Below, piece by piece: positions 35,542 through 47,800 of a DNA stretch of 64,000 nucleotides. The DNA comes from Blasia pusilla (taxonomy: Eukaryota > Marchantiophyta > Marchantiopsida > Blasiales). The notes beneath the pieces are model-generated. The model saw only the letters and a list, made by a program, of their open reading frames with translations, was not told the origin of the DNA and did not search any database. The stretch spans positions 1,860,001-1,924,000 of the forward strand of contig CM114273.1 of NCBI GenBank assembly GCA_050084515.1. Reading direction: 5' to 3'. The stretch's first letter is position 1; each line of letters opens with the position of its first letter. Position numbers and translations under genes: made by a program.

Positions 35542-37904
35542 CTGTTAAGTCTATTCATTAAACCCTAAAATTCGACCACGGTTCAGTTTGGGGTTTTTTT
35601 TCATTGTGTACCAGAGGCTCTTTTGCTGTTTAGGGTTCCTGATGAGTTGGATTGGTCGCGAAGTGAGGATGTGGGCTTTTACTGTAGAACCTAGAGGAGT
35701 GTAGAAGCTACAGAAACTGGGAGAGAAGTCTCGGTCGATTGTGAAATCAGGAAGTCGTTTGAGTGTTACTATGGGTAACATTCTCAAGACATACTGTGGG
35801 TCTGTAGACACAAGTAGTCCAATATGCGCCATTATATTGTAGCCCATAATTTGTGGCCCTCCAGCTTTCACAAATCAGCTCAATTGTTGAAGTTGGCGGA
35901 GATCGTGTGATGAGAAGCAAGTGGAGTGATGTTTGTCTGTCTTCTTGGTTCGGTACACCAGTTGTGCACGCTTGCATCAAATTTCAGACACTTCTGTCGT
36001 TACCCCCTGGATTTAGTACTGGGATGATGAAGAGAATGGTTACATGGATGATTCTGCTATGCTTCCGTGAAATGAATTTTGTGCATACTTTGGAAGTGGA
36101 TTTTTTGATACAGCAGGTTACGGATAGCAGATGGAGTGTCGCGGAAAGGCATGAGCACTGTCTGGACTGGGAATTTGACACAGCTCTCTGTGTCATCTCC
36201 GTCCAGCTGAGTATCTGACGAGTTCCCGGGGTATTCAATATGGGTGGTTAAATGTGTAAAAAGATTCTTACATGTCCGAGCTTGCATTCCTCAGTCGAGC
36301 CCATCGAACCATGGGATTTGCCCAAACTAGGATGCATCGATTCTCTGAATCTAATGTCTGTGATGTCCAAATATCTCAGACCATGCATACTCTTCCCCTT
36401 TGAACTTCTGGGATGCCATCCACAAGAGTGGGAGATCTGTTCCTGCGAGTAATGTGGACCTGTTCTCCTGTCTGATGCCGCAGTGTCGTCTTGGGATTAT
36501 GATCTCATGTGCTCGGTACATGATTGTCCACTTCAGATGGTCGACTCAGCCATTGGGGAGCATCTAAGTTTTTTTGGTATGTGTCTTTTTCATGCCAAGT
36601 GCGGATCACTATAGTCCTCACCTACGAACCTCTCTTTTGGGCCATCTTCCCTTTTGAGCATATGCCCTTGCCAACCTTCACCGGGTTGCCACTTTTGTCT
36701 GGTTTTCTCGGATCCTTTCTATGCAAGGCCTTTGAAAGCATCTTTCTTGGTTGATTGATGTGCCCAGCTGTTGGAATGAGATCTCGCGGTGCCCTACCCT
36801 GAACTGCTGACGTTAAAATTGATTGGATCTCCTCGCATTCGGAATCCAGGCTCTTTACATGTCTATCCCAATTTGTAAGTGCAACTTTGACTGTGCAAAT
36901 AGCTCCTTGAACATTGGCACTGCGTAAACTTCTCCAATGCGGGACCTAGATCGAACCTACATGGTCCTCTAAAGAGGAAAATACTCGCAGCACCCACTGG
37001 CCAACGTCTGAACATACCCAACAGCGCCCATATCGATTCGACTGTATGCTCTACCTACTCCGCACGTCTCCAGCCTCAGAGTTGCGAGTCACAAAGCGGG
37101 AATTGTTCGGTACTCCGGCATGCCCAAAGTGACACGGGAGACGCGCTTTCCAGATCCAAGACCACACCTCCGCGTATGCTGTCGCAGTACTGTACTGCCG
37201 GAGTTGCTCCACGATGTGGCCATAAGCTTACCATTACCGATGTGCAATGGATATGCCCTCTTTAAACCTCTCTTCCTTTCTGTGTCAACTTTGAAGCGGA
37301 AGAGAGAGATGCCCGACTCCTTAGCCAGCCAGCTTGCTATCCCTCAGTGCAGTAACTGTGTTACTCTCCGATGCATTAGGGATTCGGTGGTGATTAAGGT
37401 GACGCTGATACGCGACCGGATGCCTGAAGGTTGGAGGTGGCGCGGGTGAATCTACCTCCTGATAGGCAGGACAGTATCGGGGAATTTCCATTCGCGCGGG
37501 TGAATGGCTCGAGCGTCAGGGTCAGCGCATGGATGAAATTTGTAGCGCCATTCGTCCGATGCGCCCTTCGTGCGTCTTCCACGTGGATGGGAGCGGCGGA
37601 AGGGAAGGAACTCTTGGTGGATCTAGATTGCTCGAATTCCCAGGGGTTTGATCGTCAGGCGCTTTCTAGCAAGGAACACATATTTGAAGAGGAAGTCGTC
37701 GTAGCCGCTCTGGGCCGGTGTGCCGAAATGGGCGTGTGGTGAACACATGGTGCGAGAGGTGAAGAGTTTCTCGCGAGGACGGGAAACCAGTCCCTTTCTA
37801 GGTCGGTTGAGGAGGAGCACGACCTGGTCGAATGTCCCCGGGTGGATGTAGGGAAGAAAGCAGCGCTTGAATTTCCCAGGTTGCATACATAGAGGAAAAC
37901 AGCG
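35542..37904. other. Intergenic between eIF3j and TGD2
   Basis: Short overlapping open frames on both strands, none with recognisable protein features. 37380-37904 is GC-richer and probably holds the TGD2 promoter and leader. Confidence 0.45.
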
Positions 37905-40229
37905 ATGGAGGTCCGGTGGGGCGCGGCGACGGCAGGGAATATTTCTCCTGGCATCCGAACCGTGCGTGTGAACGGAATGTCTGAACTCGGGCTTCAATTG
38001 CCGACGTGCTCGTGTGTTGCCATCTCCTCCTCACAGCACTATGAAATGCTGGCAACGAGTCCGAGCTCTCTTTACTCCAGTGGCAGGGTTTTGGCAAGCT
38101 TGTGCAGACGTAGAATTCGCTCCGTGAGGAAGAATTCGTGGCCCCCGAATCCTTGTAGGTCGGACAATTCGTCCCTTTTCCCTTCCGGATTGATCATTTT
38201 GAAGGTGGTGCAGCAATGTTCGTCGAGTGCAGGTGAGGGTAATGATAAGCTGCGAGTAAATGCCACCGGTAGCACGACTGGCGTCCCGGAGCCAACGTCT
38301 CCTCTATCGTCTACTGCAACTCAAAAGAAGCCGGGGCTGTCTGCCATCTTGAACATACCGAGGTCGATCTGGAAACAGTTTGTGCTTCCTCTCAACAATT
38401 TTGGCTTCGGATCGACGAGCATATGGGAAGGTGGAGTTGGACTGTTCATGTTGTCCGGGATTGTTTTGCTCGGCATCACTCTCGCCTGGGTTAGAGGAAC
38501 ACAGCTCCGATCTCGGTCTAGGAAATATGAAGCAATAATTGAGTTTTCTCGAGCGCAAGGGATCACTGTCGGAACGCCTGTTCGGATCAGGGGGGTGGAT
38601 GTGGGCACTGTCGTGGGAGTGAAGCCGAGCCTCGAGAGGATAGATGTGGTAGTTCAACTGGTAGACACAGGAGTAGTGATTCCGCGAAATGCACTGGTGG
38701 AAGTGAATCAATCTGGTCTCATTAGTGAAACCCTAATTGACGTGACTCCAAGATTGCCTCTTCCTCAGCCCACAGCGGGTCCATTGGACGAGGGGTGCAT
38801 TGAGGAAGGCTTGATTGTTTGCGATCGAGAGAGAATCAAGGGCGAGCAGGGTGTCAGCCTCGATGAACTCGTTGGGATTTGTACGAAAATTGCGCGGCAG
38901 ATGGGTGAGCTTGGTGTGGATAATATGTATGGAATGGCGGAACGTGTTACCGCAGCGGTGGATGAGGCGAAGCCCCTTTTGGCCAAGGTACATATTCTGC
39001 AGCATTACCCTGTGGTGAATTCCAATTTCGTGGGTACGGGCAATTAGCGACTGGCTGTTCAACATCTCGTTAGAAAACACGTCGTTCGCTATGGGACAGA
39101 CTGCTTCACTTCGTTTTGAACTCTGCTTCTTTAGCCGAATGAGACGGTTTTCTCTGAGATACTAGTGTACTGCGCAGCGTGTTGCATAGGATCAATTCCA
39201 AGTTGGTCACTTCGCAGAATGTCCCGTTCTGTAAACTCTCCAATAGTTTCGAGAAGGGCGTCTAAATTACTGAAAGCTTTTCCCTTGACGCTGACACGCG
39301 TGCAATTGACATCCCCCAACCTCATCCTCGAAGAAAAGTAAGTAGATGGTGCCGCTGGCTGTATCTGAGTTTTATGAACTCATTGGTGTTGGCCTCCTGT
39401 TAGTTATTCGCATCAAAGCATTGATTCAGATTTCATATTTGAGTGACATGTTGATGAGCCAACATGGCCTGCACTGGTTAGTTTTAGCCGAGTGCACCCC
39501 CACCCACGTATCTTCTTATTGCTATATGCAAAGAGGAAACCTCCCAAGCCGAGGAGCATCTCTGGAGGTAAAAGCCAATATTTTTTGGTATTCTGGGAAT
39601 TCCAGCCATTGTGATTCTGATTTCAAAATGTGGTCTGCAGGTGGAAAGCTTGGCTGGAGACATTGAGCCTCTTCTGAAGGAGCTGAAAGATGGTAGTCTT
39701 TTGAAAGACTTGGAAAGGTTGACAAAGGTTGTCAGTGAAGCTGGAGATGATTTGAGGTACGTGATGTTGAGTGTCATCAGGATGCTGTAAAGTTCATCTA
39801 GTTTGTAGAGAAGTTCAGAGAATGTGATTGTTTTCACAAAGGATCCTACCCTGAGCTCATCTCTACATGGGTAAAATAACCCTGATTAACCCGACTTGCT
39901 TTGCAGAACTTTAAACAAATCAGTTTTGACATCAGACAACGTTGAGCTCCTGCGGCAGTCCGTCTCCACATTGACAAAAACGTTGGCGCATATTGAGGTG
40001 AAATAATTTCACATTGATTCCTGTCAAATATTTAAGAGTGGCCATTTTCAGAATAATGTATAGGTTGTATTTATAAAGTCCTTTAGAACTTCTTATTACG
40101 CATATTGAAACACCTACTATCTATGTGCAGAGTATCACTCAAGACGTCAGCGGACTGACAGGAGATGCAGGAACAAAGAAAAACCTCAAGCATCTTATCG
40201 AGTCTCTTAGTCGGCTAGTCATGGATTAA
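37905..40229 (+). CDS. TGD2: Chloroplast envelope lipid-transfer protein TGD2 (MCE domain)
   Basis: Four exons in phase: 37905-38987, 39641-39756, 39907-39997 and 40131-40229, giving 462 residues. TGD2 is the substrate-binding subunit of the TGD1-2-3 ABC transporter that moves ER-derived lipid across the inner chloroplast envelope. One membrane helix (LFMLSGIVLLGITLAWV, about residues 179-195) is followed by the MCE/MlaD domain: KYEAIIEFSRAQGITVGTPV, RIRGVDVGTVVGV and IDVVVQLVDTGVVIPRNALV (about 205-270), with SGLISETLIDVTP after it. Later exons give helical sequence such as ESLAGDIEPLLKELKDGSLL. The N terminus is about 80 residues longer than I expect, with Ser/Arg-rich sequence suited to a transit peptide; ATG 37977 or 38046 are alternative starts. 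Confidence 0.92.
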
Positions 40230-41659
40230 CCAAGACATCTTTGAACAAGCTTTCGGGACCATGAGGGCATTCTTGCTGTTCCTTTTTTTTACTTCATTGT
40301 TTCATATTGTATTCCTAGTCCTTCTGCACAGCCCCTTCCTTGTTCTGTGCTTCCAGAGGTTCAGAGTAGGATCAAGTTTTTTTGGCTGTCAGTTGTGTAT
40401 TTATGTTAAAGAAAAGGGCACAGCACTTCGTTGATTCTTCCTAGGCCTGCAGCAAAAAGAAATGCTTGTAGTTCTTACATTTGTCAAGAAACATAAAACG
40501 ATGTTCTCTCAACTCCTGCAAATGTGGCGGAGAGTGATTTGTGTCTCTACTGCATATGACATGGGCCTATTTGGTTAACTTTCTTGTCTGATACACACAA
40601 GTGGTATGCAACCAAGCAGTAAACGCACCTAGTTTCATCATGCGCAGAAGTTTGAAATGAACACCCTCTGAGATTTTGTAAATTCCTTATGAAAACTCCA
40701 CCTGTGTATACATTCTGACAAGGCAGGCAAGATATAGAAGAACACGTGCCATGCAAGTTATGTCAGGAAGGTTTTAACTTTGAAAGTGGGGATAAGGGAT
40801 AGCACACTAGGATAGCCACCCATGTACGTATGGGTTGGGATGTACATGGGTGAGTGACGGTTATCCCTTATCCCCCATGATCTTCATATGGCAAAACAAG
40901 TTGGCATGGCAATGCTTCAAGTTATTGTTCTCAATTTGATTGCAAAGACACATCACATGTTACTGTACAAAGTATATAATCGCAGGTTAGAGCAAGATTG
41001 GGAGTGTTCTAGAATGGTGTCTCAAATGCTCCTTTCGAGCTAAGTCGTGAGGCCTTGCAATAACAAAACATACATGACGGATGCATATCTTTGAAGGTGC
41101 TTTGGCAATGAGTAATCTCACTGTTTTAGGTATGGATTGCTTCCTTCTGACCTCATTGGCCCCAAGGTCTACACTTCCATTGATCTTGGACCACCATTAG
41201 CAAGTCCAATATATGCTGCAACTATATAGACTTGAGTCCTCATTGTCCAGCCAAGTATACAATCTTGGGCTTGGCATCATTGGGTCTTCTAACTTATGGT
41301 CCAATTCTATGTGGGCAGCTTGGTGGCCACGTAAACAATTTCGAATTGCAATTCATTTGAACCATTTCGTACTTTTAGTTCATTTGACCATTGTCAAAGG
41401 AATTTGATAGTTTCTTAGAATCAGATTGCCTAGTTGCACTATTGACCAACTCGGCTAGAGCTATGCCACTAACGAGAACCTACTAGTGTCCTCTTGTTTT
41501 GCAAAAGTTATTATCATTTTTGAGGTGATGGAACTTCACTGTAGTGGTAACAAAAAGTTTCGGTGGTTGTAGACTTCCATGAGAATCTGCCTAATAATTT
41601 GACTTCACATGCATACGTGTCAAGGGGAAATTCAAGTTGAAGTTCAAAGCATGTAGTTA
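40230..41659. other. Intergenic downstream of TGD2
   Basis: No gene-like frame. 40230-40500 is the likely 3' untranslated region of TGD2. The imperfect hairpin at 40788-40875 is listed separately. Confidence 0.5.
40788..40875. repeat. Imperfect hairpin, 88 bp
   Basis: GGGGATAAGGGATA at 40788-40801 pairs with its exact inverse at 40862-40875. Inside, CACCCATGTAC pairs with GTACATGGGTG around a short loop. The whole forms a long bulged stem, suggesting a small MITE or, less likely, a small-RNA precursor. Confidence 0.55.
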
Positions 41660-41864
41660 CTAGCGTAATGCCCATGCTATGCACAGGTGAAGATTTATTG
41701 GCATTTGTCACCTCTACGACAACTCTAGTGGGGTGAGGGGAAGAAAGGCATTCTAGACATTGTTACCTCCTGGGCCCTATTAATGTAGTTATTTTCTTAA
41801 AATCTGACACGTGTCAACATAGCGGGATGGTTCTTCTAACCTCATCCTCTTCTAATTACATAGA
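41660..41864 (-). mobile_element. Complete 205-bp mini-Helitron
   Basis: On the minus strand the element begins TCTATGTAATTAGAAGAGGA after an A (5' TC end). It ends with a GC-containing hairpin (TGTGCATAGCATGGGCA), a short spacer and CTAG, followed by T. A/T flanks, a 5' TC, a 3' CTRR and a preceding stem-loop are the full set of Helitron hallmarks. It has no coding capacity, so it would depend on a helicase supplied elsewhere. Confidence 0.75.
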
Positions 41865-41869
41865 TGATT

Positions 41870-44120
41870 AGCTCAACTTTTGAATGATGCGCCAAGATTA
41901 TGAATTACCAAGGCAATAACTAACCAAAACCAACAACTTCCAACTTCCTTCACAAGAAAAAGTTAGAGTGTAACAACTTAAGCTACTCACCCTAATCATG
42001 AGAAATATTTGGAGTTGGAAAACATGAATTCTGGAGGAAGTAAGTGGGGCTGGTTGATTTTTCTGAAGTATGGTTGTCATGAAGGATTTTCAACAGCAAG
42101 AAGTTTGGCAAGCCCAAGGATGTGCCAAATACCTTTCGGAAGTCTAAACGGGTGGCTTGGATGGAATCCCCAAGATTCAAGTAACACAAGGTGAAAAGAG
42201 ATGAAGGTCCAATAGATGATTAGATAACTTCCCTCTATGGTCAAAATGTTTCCTTTTGGAAAAGCACAGGTTCTTTTTATGCTAATGTATATGATTGAGG
42301 CTCTTTAGATCTTTGAATTGATTTCTTTTTTAACGTAGACTCCTTTTTCTCCAAGGTTGATTCCAATGTCTTTGAAGACTTGCAAAGAATTTTTGGCGGT
42401 AGTATATTGATTTTAATTACTACTTGTACTCCATGCATTACATGGGCATCTTATTAGTCAAAACTAATCATGTTGTCATTTGTGTTAGCTCTTTTTGAGA
42501 AGCTCCATATGAATGCTACATGTGAAGCTTGTCAAATTACTTGAATTTGTTTTCAATTTAACTATATACTAAGCTAAAAGTAAAATGGAAAAAGTTTTTA
42601 CAACTATGTATATTTCTTTTTAAATAGAAAAATAGGAATCAGAGAATGGTGAATTTTTTTCAAAATACGAGTTTGATATTAATTTTTAAAGGAAGAGATG
42701 GGGTTGGAAAAGGAGGATTTCCTTTTTCAAAATCAGCAAGGATCTTCACGCAATGTTCCTAGGTGTCCTCATGACCTTGTTCGTTTCCCACATTTTAAAA
42801 AGTAATCTTAGTTATTTAAAGGTTTATGCGGAGAAAAGAGTCAAAATTTTTAACTTTCAAGTTTGGTTATGAGAAAAATTACATAATCTTTTGGGGAAAA
42901 ATAAGAGAGGGGTGTGATAAGAAGTATATTCTCAAAATGAGAGAGTGATATTCTATTTTTGTATGAGACATGGGGCTTGCAAAGGAAAGGAAAAAAAAAT
43001 ATCCCCGAATCAAGAAGGGACAATTATGATGTTTTTTCCAAGTGAAGTTAGAGTTTCATTATTATTTATCTTCAACCAAGAATGTAACTTTATTAGTTTT
43101 GCATATCAAAGTCCAATGACTTCTTGTTATAATTCTCCATTTGTTGAGCTTGCCAAAAATGTTTTCAAGTCAAATTTCCCTAGGTAGAGGTATCCCATCT
43201 GGAATTTCGAACTCTTTCATTAAAGTTTTTCATTTCCATCCATTTGATCCAAAACATCCCCCTTCCTAGTACAACAAATATGAGTAGATAGAATGGAAAG
43301 AATATATTCATTTCCATCAAATTTCCCTAGAAATTTATAATTTTTAAAATAAATCTTTTCATTTCCATCCATTTGACTCAATACAACCTTTAGGAGGGAT
43401 GTATTGAGTCAAATGGATGGAAACTTCTTCTATCTACAAATATTTATAGATAGAAGAAGAAGTCTCAAATTTGGACCTTGGCATAATCTATCGTGAGATA
43501 CAAATAATATAATTACAAGAAAAACATATAATTTTAAAAAATGGTAATTCCAATTTTTTATTTACACACAACTTTTTTCTCTTAAAGTATCACAAGGAAT
43601 ATCTTAAAATAGAAATATAAATTATATTTTAATTATTTTAGTAATAGTTGGGGCATTCGGACTAATATATTTATTTTTATTGCATTTTCCCATATTTCTT
43701 CTCACATCGTGGAATCACAAAGAATATCATAATTTGCAAATTCCCCATCACTCACTTTTCCCCAAATATTTATTATTTTTAAGAGATGAAAGTCCCTCAC
43801 GGAATAGTAGGAATCGGCCATTACTTTAGGTCACATATGAAACTCTGCTATCGCCGGATGGAAAGCGGTGGATGCCAAAACGGTCGCCTTCACTAGTGGT
43901 GGAGCACTGGAGCAAGAAGGGAAGAAGGCGGCGAAGTCAACCTAAAGGAGAGTAGAAGAGTGGAAGCGTGGAAAGTGGAAACAATCGGCGTCGGACCCCC
44001 TAGAAGTAGCGAAGAAGCGGAAGCGTTTGAGAAGAGAGAGCAGACGAGGCGCGTGGCAGTGGGAGCCTTTGCGTTGTGATTGCTGCTGCAGTGGCTGAGA
44101 GACGCTGTGATTTATTCGTT
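41870..44120. other. AT-rich intergenic DNA
   Basis: No coding signal. It contains an inverted repeat at 43362-43423 and becomes GC-rich from about 43850, where the leader of the transporter gene probably starts. Confidence 0.45.
43362..43423. repeat. Inverted repeat, perfect 23-bp arms
   Basis: Arms 43362-43384 and 43401-43423 are exact inverses around 16 nt. A related TTTCCATCCATTTGA block lies just upstream near 43233, suggesting a fold-back repeat family. Confidence 0.75.
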
Positions 44121-44445
44121 CGTTCGTTCGTTCGAGTGCGTGCGTGCGTGCTGCGGATGCGTTGAGGCGCTCGCTAGACGGAAGAGATGTGAGTAGGTCT
44201 CGCCCACGGAGTCGCAGGGAATCCGCGCAGGGGTCAGCAGCTGCGGGCTGCGAGCGGAGCGAGCTGCGGTCGTCTGCAGAGCGTTCGAGTCTGCGTGCTT
44301 TTGACTGGCGCTGGAGGTTTCGGACGGGCGGATGTGTCCACGATGACTGGGCAGATCAGCATTCTCGAGTCATGAAGAGGGCGTCGGAGGGTGCGCTGTC
44401 TACCGCAGATACAAGGTCGAAATTCTTCTCGCTTTTCACGCTCAG

Positions 44446-44448
<3 letters not shown>

Positions 44449-44483
<35 letters not shown>
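44449..44483 (+). repeat. (GA)n microsatellite in the transporter leader region
   Basis: GA run in the GC-rich region 5' of the SLC35C2-like gene, probably within the 5' untranslated leader or promoter. TTCG and GTGC tetranucleotide repeats lie just upstream at about 44116-44150. Confidence 0.85.
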
Positions 44484-44486
<3 letters not shown>

Positions 44487-44847
44487 AGGAAATGATTTCC
44501 AGGCCTCCGGGAATTATTATGGGCGTATAATTGAGAGATAGTATTGCATTGCGGGTACGTTTGCAGCTCGTCCTGCAAGGATCCTGGGTTCGCGGAGAAG
44601 TAGAAGTGTCAACCTCTGTTACGATCTTGGACCGTAGACAGATGGAATGCTTCGAGGTCAGATTGTGCGTGACAGGAGCAGCGTCGTCGAATCAATGCCG
44701 ACTCTGTAGAATTCCTGAGCTTTACATACTGCGATCAGCTGTATGCAGAGTTTAAACTCTTTCTTGGGTGTAACTAGACTGGTTGCCCGTTTCCTGTCTC
44801 AGGTTTTATGACTCGCCACGGAGCGAAGTGGCTTCATCGAATTGCAG

Positions 44848-47800
44848 ATGGAGCCGCTAAGTGAGGGAAGCTCTAAGGAACTCGGAGAAATATCCGCCTT
44901 GTCAAGCGACAGCATGGATGGGTGGAATCAAAGGCCACAATCCTACTTGAGGCGGGAGAATCAAATTCCGCCTGCGCTCGATTTGAATGAAGTGTCGCCA
45001 TCAAGCGGATCGCCTGGAGAGAAGACTGTCAGCGGAGGCTTGAACCCTGCCCCGGGAGGCAAAAGTAAGCTAGACAACGGGCTCCGTTCGAAGAGGGGAG
45101 GGAGGGCCCTGAAAATCATGGTATCCATTCCTAGGGAGGAAGAACAGAGAAGGAAAGCTAAGCGTCTCGAGTCTATGGCTGAACACGCTCCTTTGTATCC
45201 TCTAGATCTAGACGAACACGGGATTGATTCGGGCCAAGACGAAGAAGAGTCGGACAGGAGTAGTGTGTTTTCACCTGAGGTAGCAGCCAACGGTTTTGGA
45301 TCCCCGATAGAGCTACCATCCAGGGAAAATTTACACGATCTACTAATCCGAAGACAAGCAGAGGAGAAACGCATGCAGAGGACGCTTCCAACTGAGAATT
45401 TTGTCCGGGATCAAGGATATGAAGTCCCGGAATCATTGGATGAGATCCCTTTAAGAAGCAAATTGGATCCGATTCTAGATTCGCATGCTGATAACCATTA
45501 CGTTGAAGACATTCAGCTGGAAGAGAGTGTTTCACCAGTAGGAAAATCCTTAGCTGCGTACATTATGCAAACTCTGATTCTTATCCTCGTCTGGTACATC
45601 TTCAGCACTCTCCTAACTTTGTAAGTGCTCTTCTCCTCTCTTCCCTAACATATGAGGCTCGTTTCGTCGGCACTGATGCAGCAACTTCGTGCTTTTGTTC
45701 AAAGCTCTTGGATCCGTTGGCCGACTACACGGGACAGGTTGGACATTCATCGAGATGTCCAAGCCTAGGTTCGGGGAAACGCTTCTCAAAACTGTAGAGC
45801 AACCTTACATGACTGTTTATCGATAGGTATCGCTTGATGCATGTCTGATTTAGGGTTCCTAACCTTCACCTCTACACATTCAATTTCTGTGGGGAGAGGA
45901 ATATGGGAAACTACGTGTGGTCTGCGCGCTACTGGAGTTCAACCTGCTATTTCAGATGACCCAGATTTCCCAGCCAAGAGTCTTCCCGTCCTCACATAGC
46001 AGTACTGAGGCCAATGGCCAATTATATGAACTTGATAATATCCGCATTCTCTTCTTGACACTTCAAATACGAAGGTAAGATATTCTAGTCCGATCATTCC
46101 CAGATGCACGGAATGCGGCATGAGTCCTGCTTGTAGCTAATTGGGACTGTCGAGTAGTGTACAGTTGTTCTCCATCCATCTTAAAACTGCAAAATTAGGC
46201 TCACACGTTTGCATACTACTCACATCCACGACCTATCAATGACACAAAGCCATCATATAGAATGGGAAATTATGACCTAGTATTTACCACTAGGTGTTGT
46301 GCTGTGTGGTCAACTTCTCAATTATTTGTGGAACGGATAATTCAGTCCAGAAAGCCTTAGAAGTGACCCATGCATTGGCGTCTTATGCAAAGACATGGTA
46401 TGTAATCTGGCCCTTGCTAAAAGCTTGTAGACTGATTTAATCATTTCTCATCATGAAAATGTTTGAACTGGTCGTAGACATCCAAAAACCCTCAAGGGTG
46501 CAGGTAGAGGAAGATTTTTCTAAGTCTGTACCTCTTCATTTTTTGCAGGTACAACAAGTTACTTTTGGGATTGAATAGGGGACATTTTCCAGCTCCACTT
46601 CTTATGAACACAATACATTTCTCCATGCAAGCAGTCATATCAACTATCCTGATCCGGTTCTGCAAACCCTCACTACTTCCTACAGTTCAAATTTCATGGA
46701 AAGATTACTTCATGCGCGGTAAAGTGAGCTCAAATCTTGGTTAATCCTTCTTGCATGTGTATTCATCCTGCTTGGTTATTTATGTAGATTTAAAAACTTT
46801 GCATTGCCTTTTGTAGCTGTATAGAATGTGGAAGTTTGAAATCCTTGCGTCTACTGATTATGATGAAATATTGTTATATATGTGTCAGTTGTACCAACGG
46901 CACTGGCAACGGCTCTGGATATCAACCTTACAAATGCTTCACTAGTTTTCATCTCTGTCACATTTGAAACAATGGTAAGCTTAGCCACTATGAACTTCTT
47001 CAAAACGTTTGTGAACTGTATGATGTGTGTCCAGCCATGCCTCTGGGTAGAGAGCAAATTCAGCATCTAGAAATATCAGTCCCAGCAAAAAGAATTAAGA
47101 ACTCTTGTAATTCCTTTATCTCTGTTATGTATTCTAACAGTCAAACTGACCTTGTTGGTGCAGTGCAAGTCTGGTGCTCCAGTTTTTCTACTCCTCTTTG
47201 CATTTGCATTCAAGTGAGTATGGATGCCAGGGAGGGAAAACAGTTGAGATTGTGCTATGGGGATTCGACAAATGAAGGTCTCAGAAATGTTTGCTTTGAA
47301 ATGGACTTTCATCTCATTGCAAGCGAACTGTAGCTTTCAACTGTAGAATTGTGGAAATTATTTCAGTCCCTCACAGTCTTGCACTTTTGTATGTACCACG
47401 ACAGATTGGAGGTACCAAGTTATAAGCTTTTAGCCGTTATTCTTATCATCTCCTCTGGAGTGATGTTGACTGGTATTTTTCTGCACTTCTGTATTCTTGT
47501 TGACCGTTACAAAAGGAAATGTTGTGAGGCAGTTTTGGGCATAAAATTTCACCCAATACAGAAGGAGCGCAGGGGCATTTAGGTGTTGTTGATTCTAAAT
47601 GTCATGTGTCCTCTGAGTACTTAGTCTAATTGAAGTGGGATGCTAGTCTGCTTCTTGTGTTGAAATATTCAAAGAGGCATGAGAGGGAATCATGTTTTTT
47701 TGCTTGTGAATGTGCATCAATCAACCGAGAGGATATGTCAAAATTTCCCAAGGGAGAATGTGTGGTTTGATTGTCTGGAGTATTCCGGGGGATTGAGGGT

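Noticed and set aside
44234-44578. Minus-strand frame with a Ser-Leu repeat
   Set aside because: Produced by the (GA)n microsatellite in the transporter leader.
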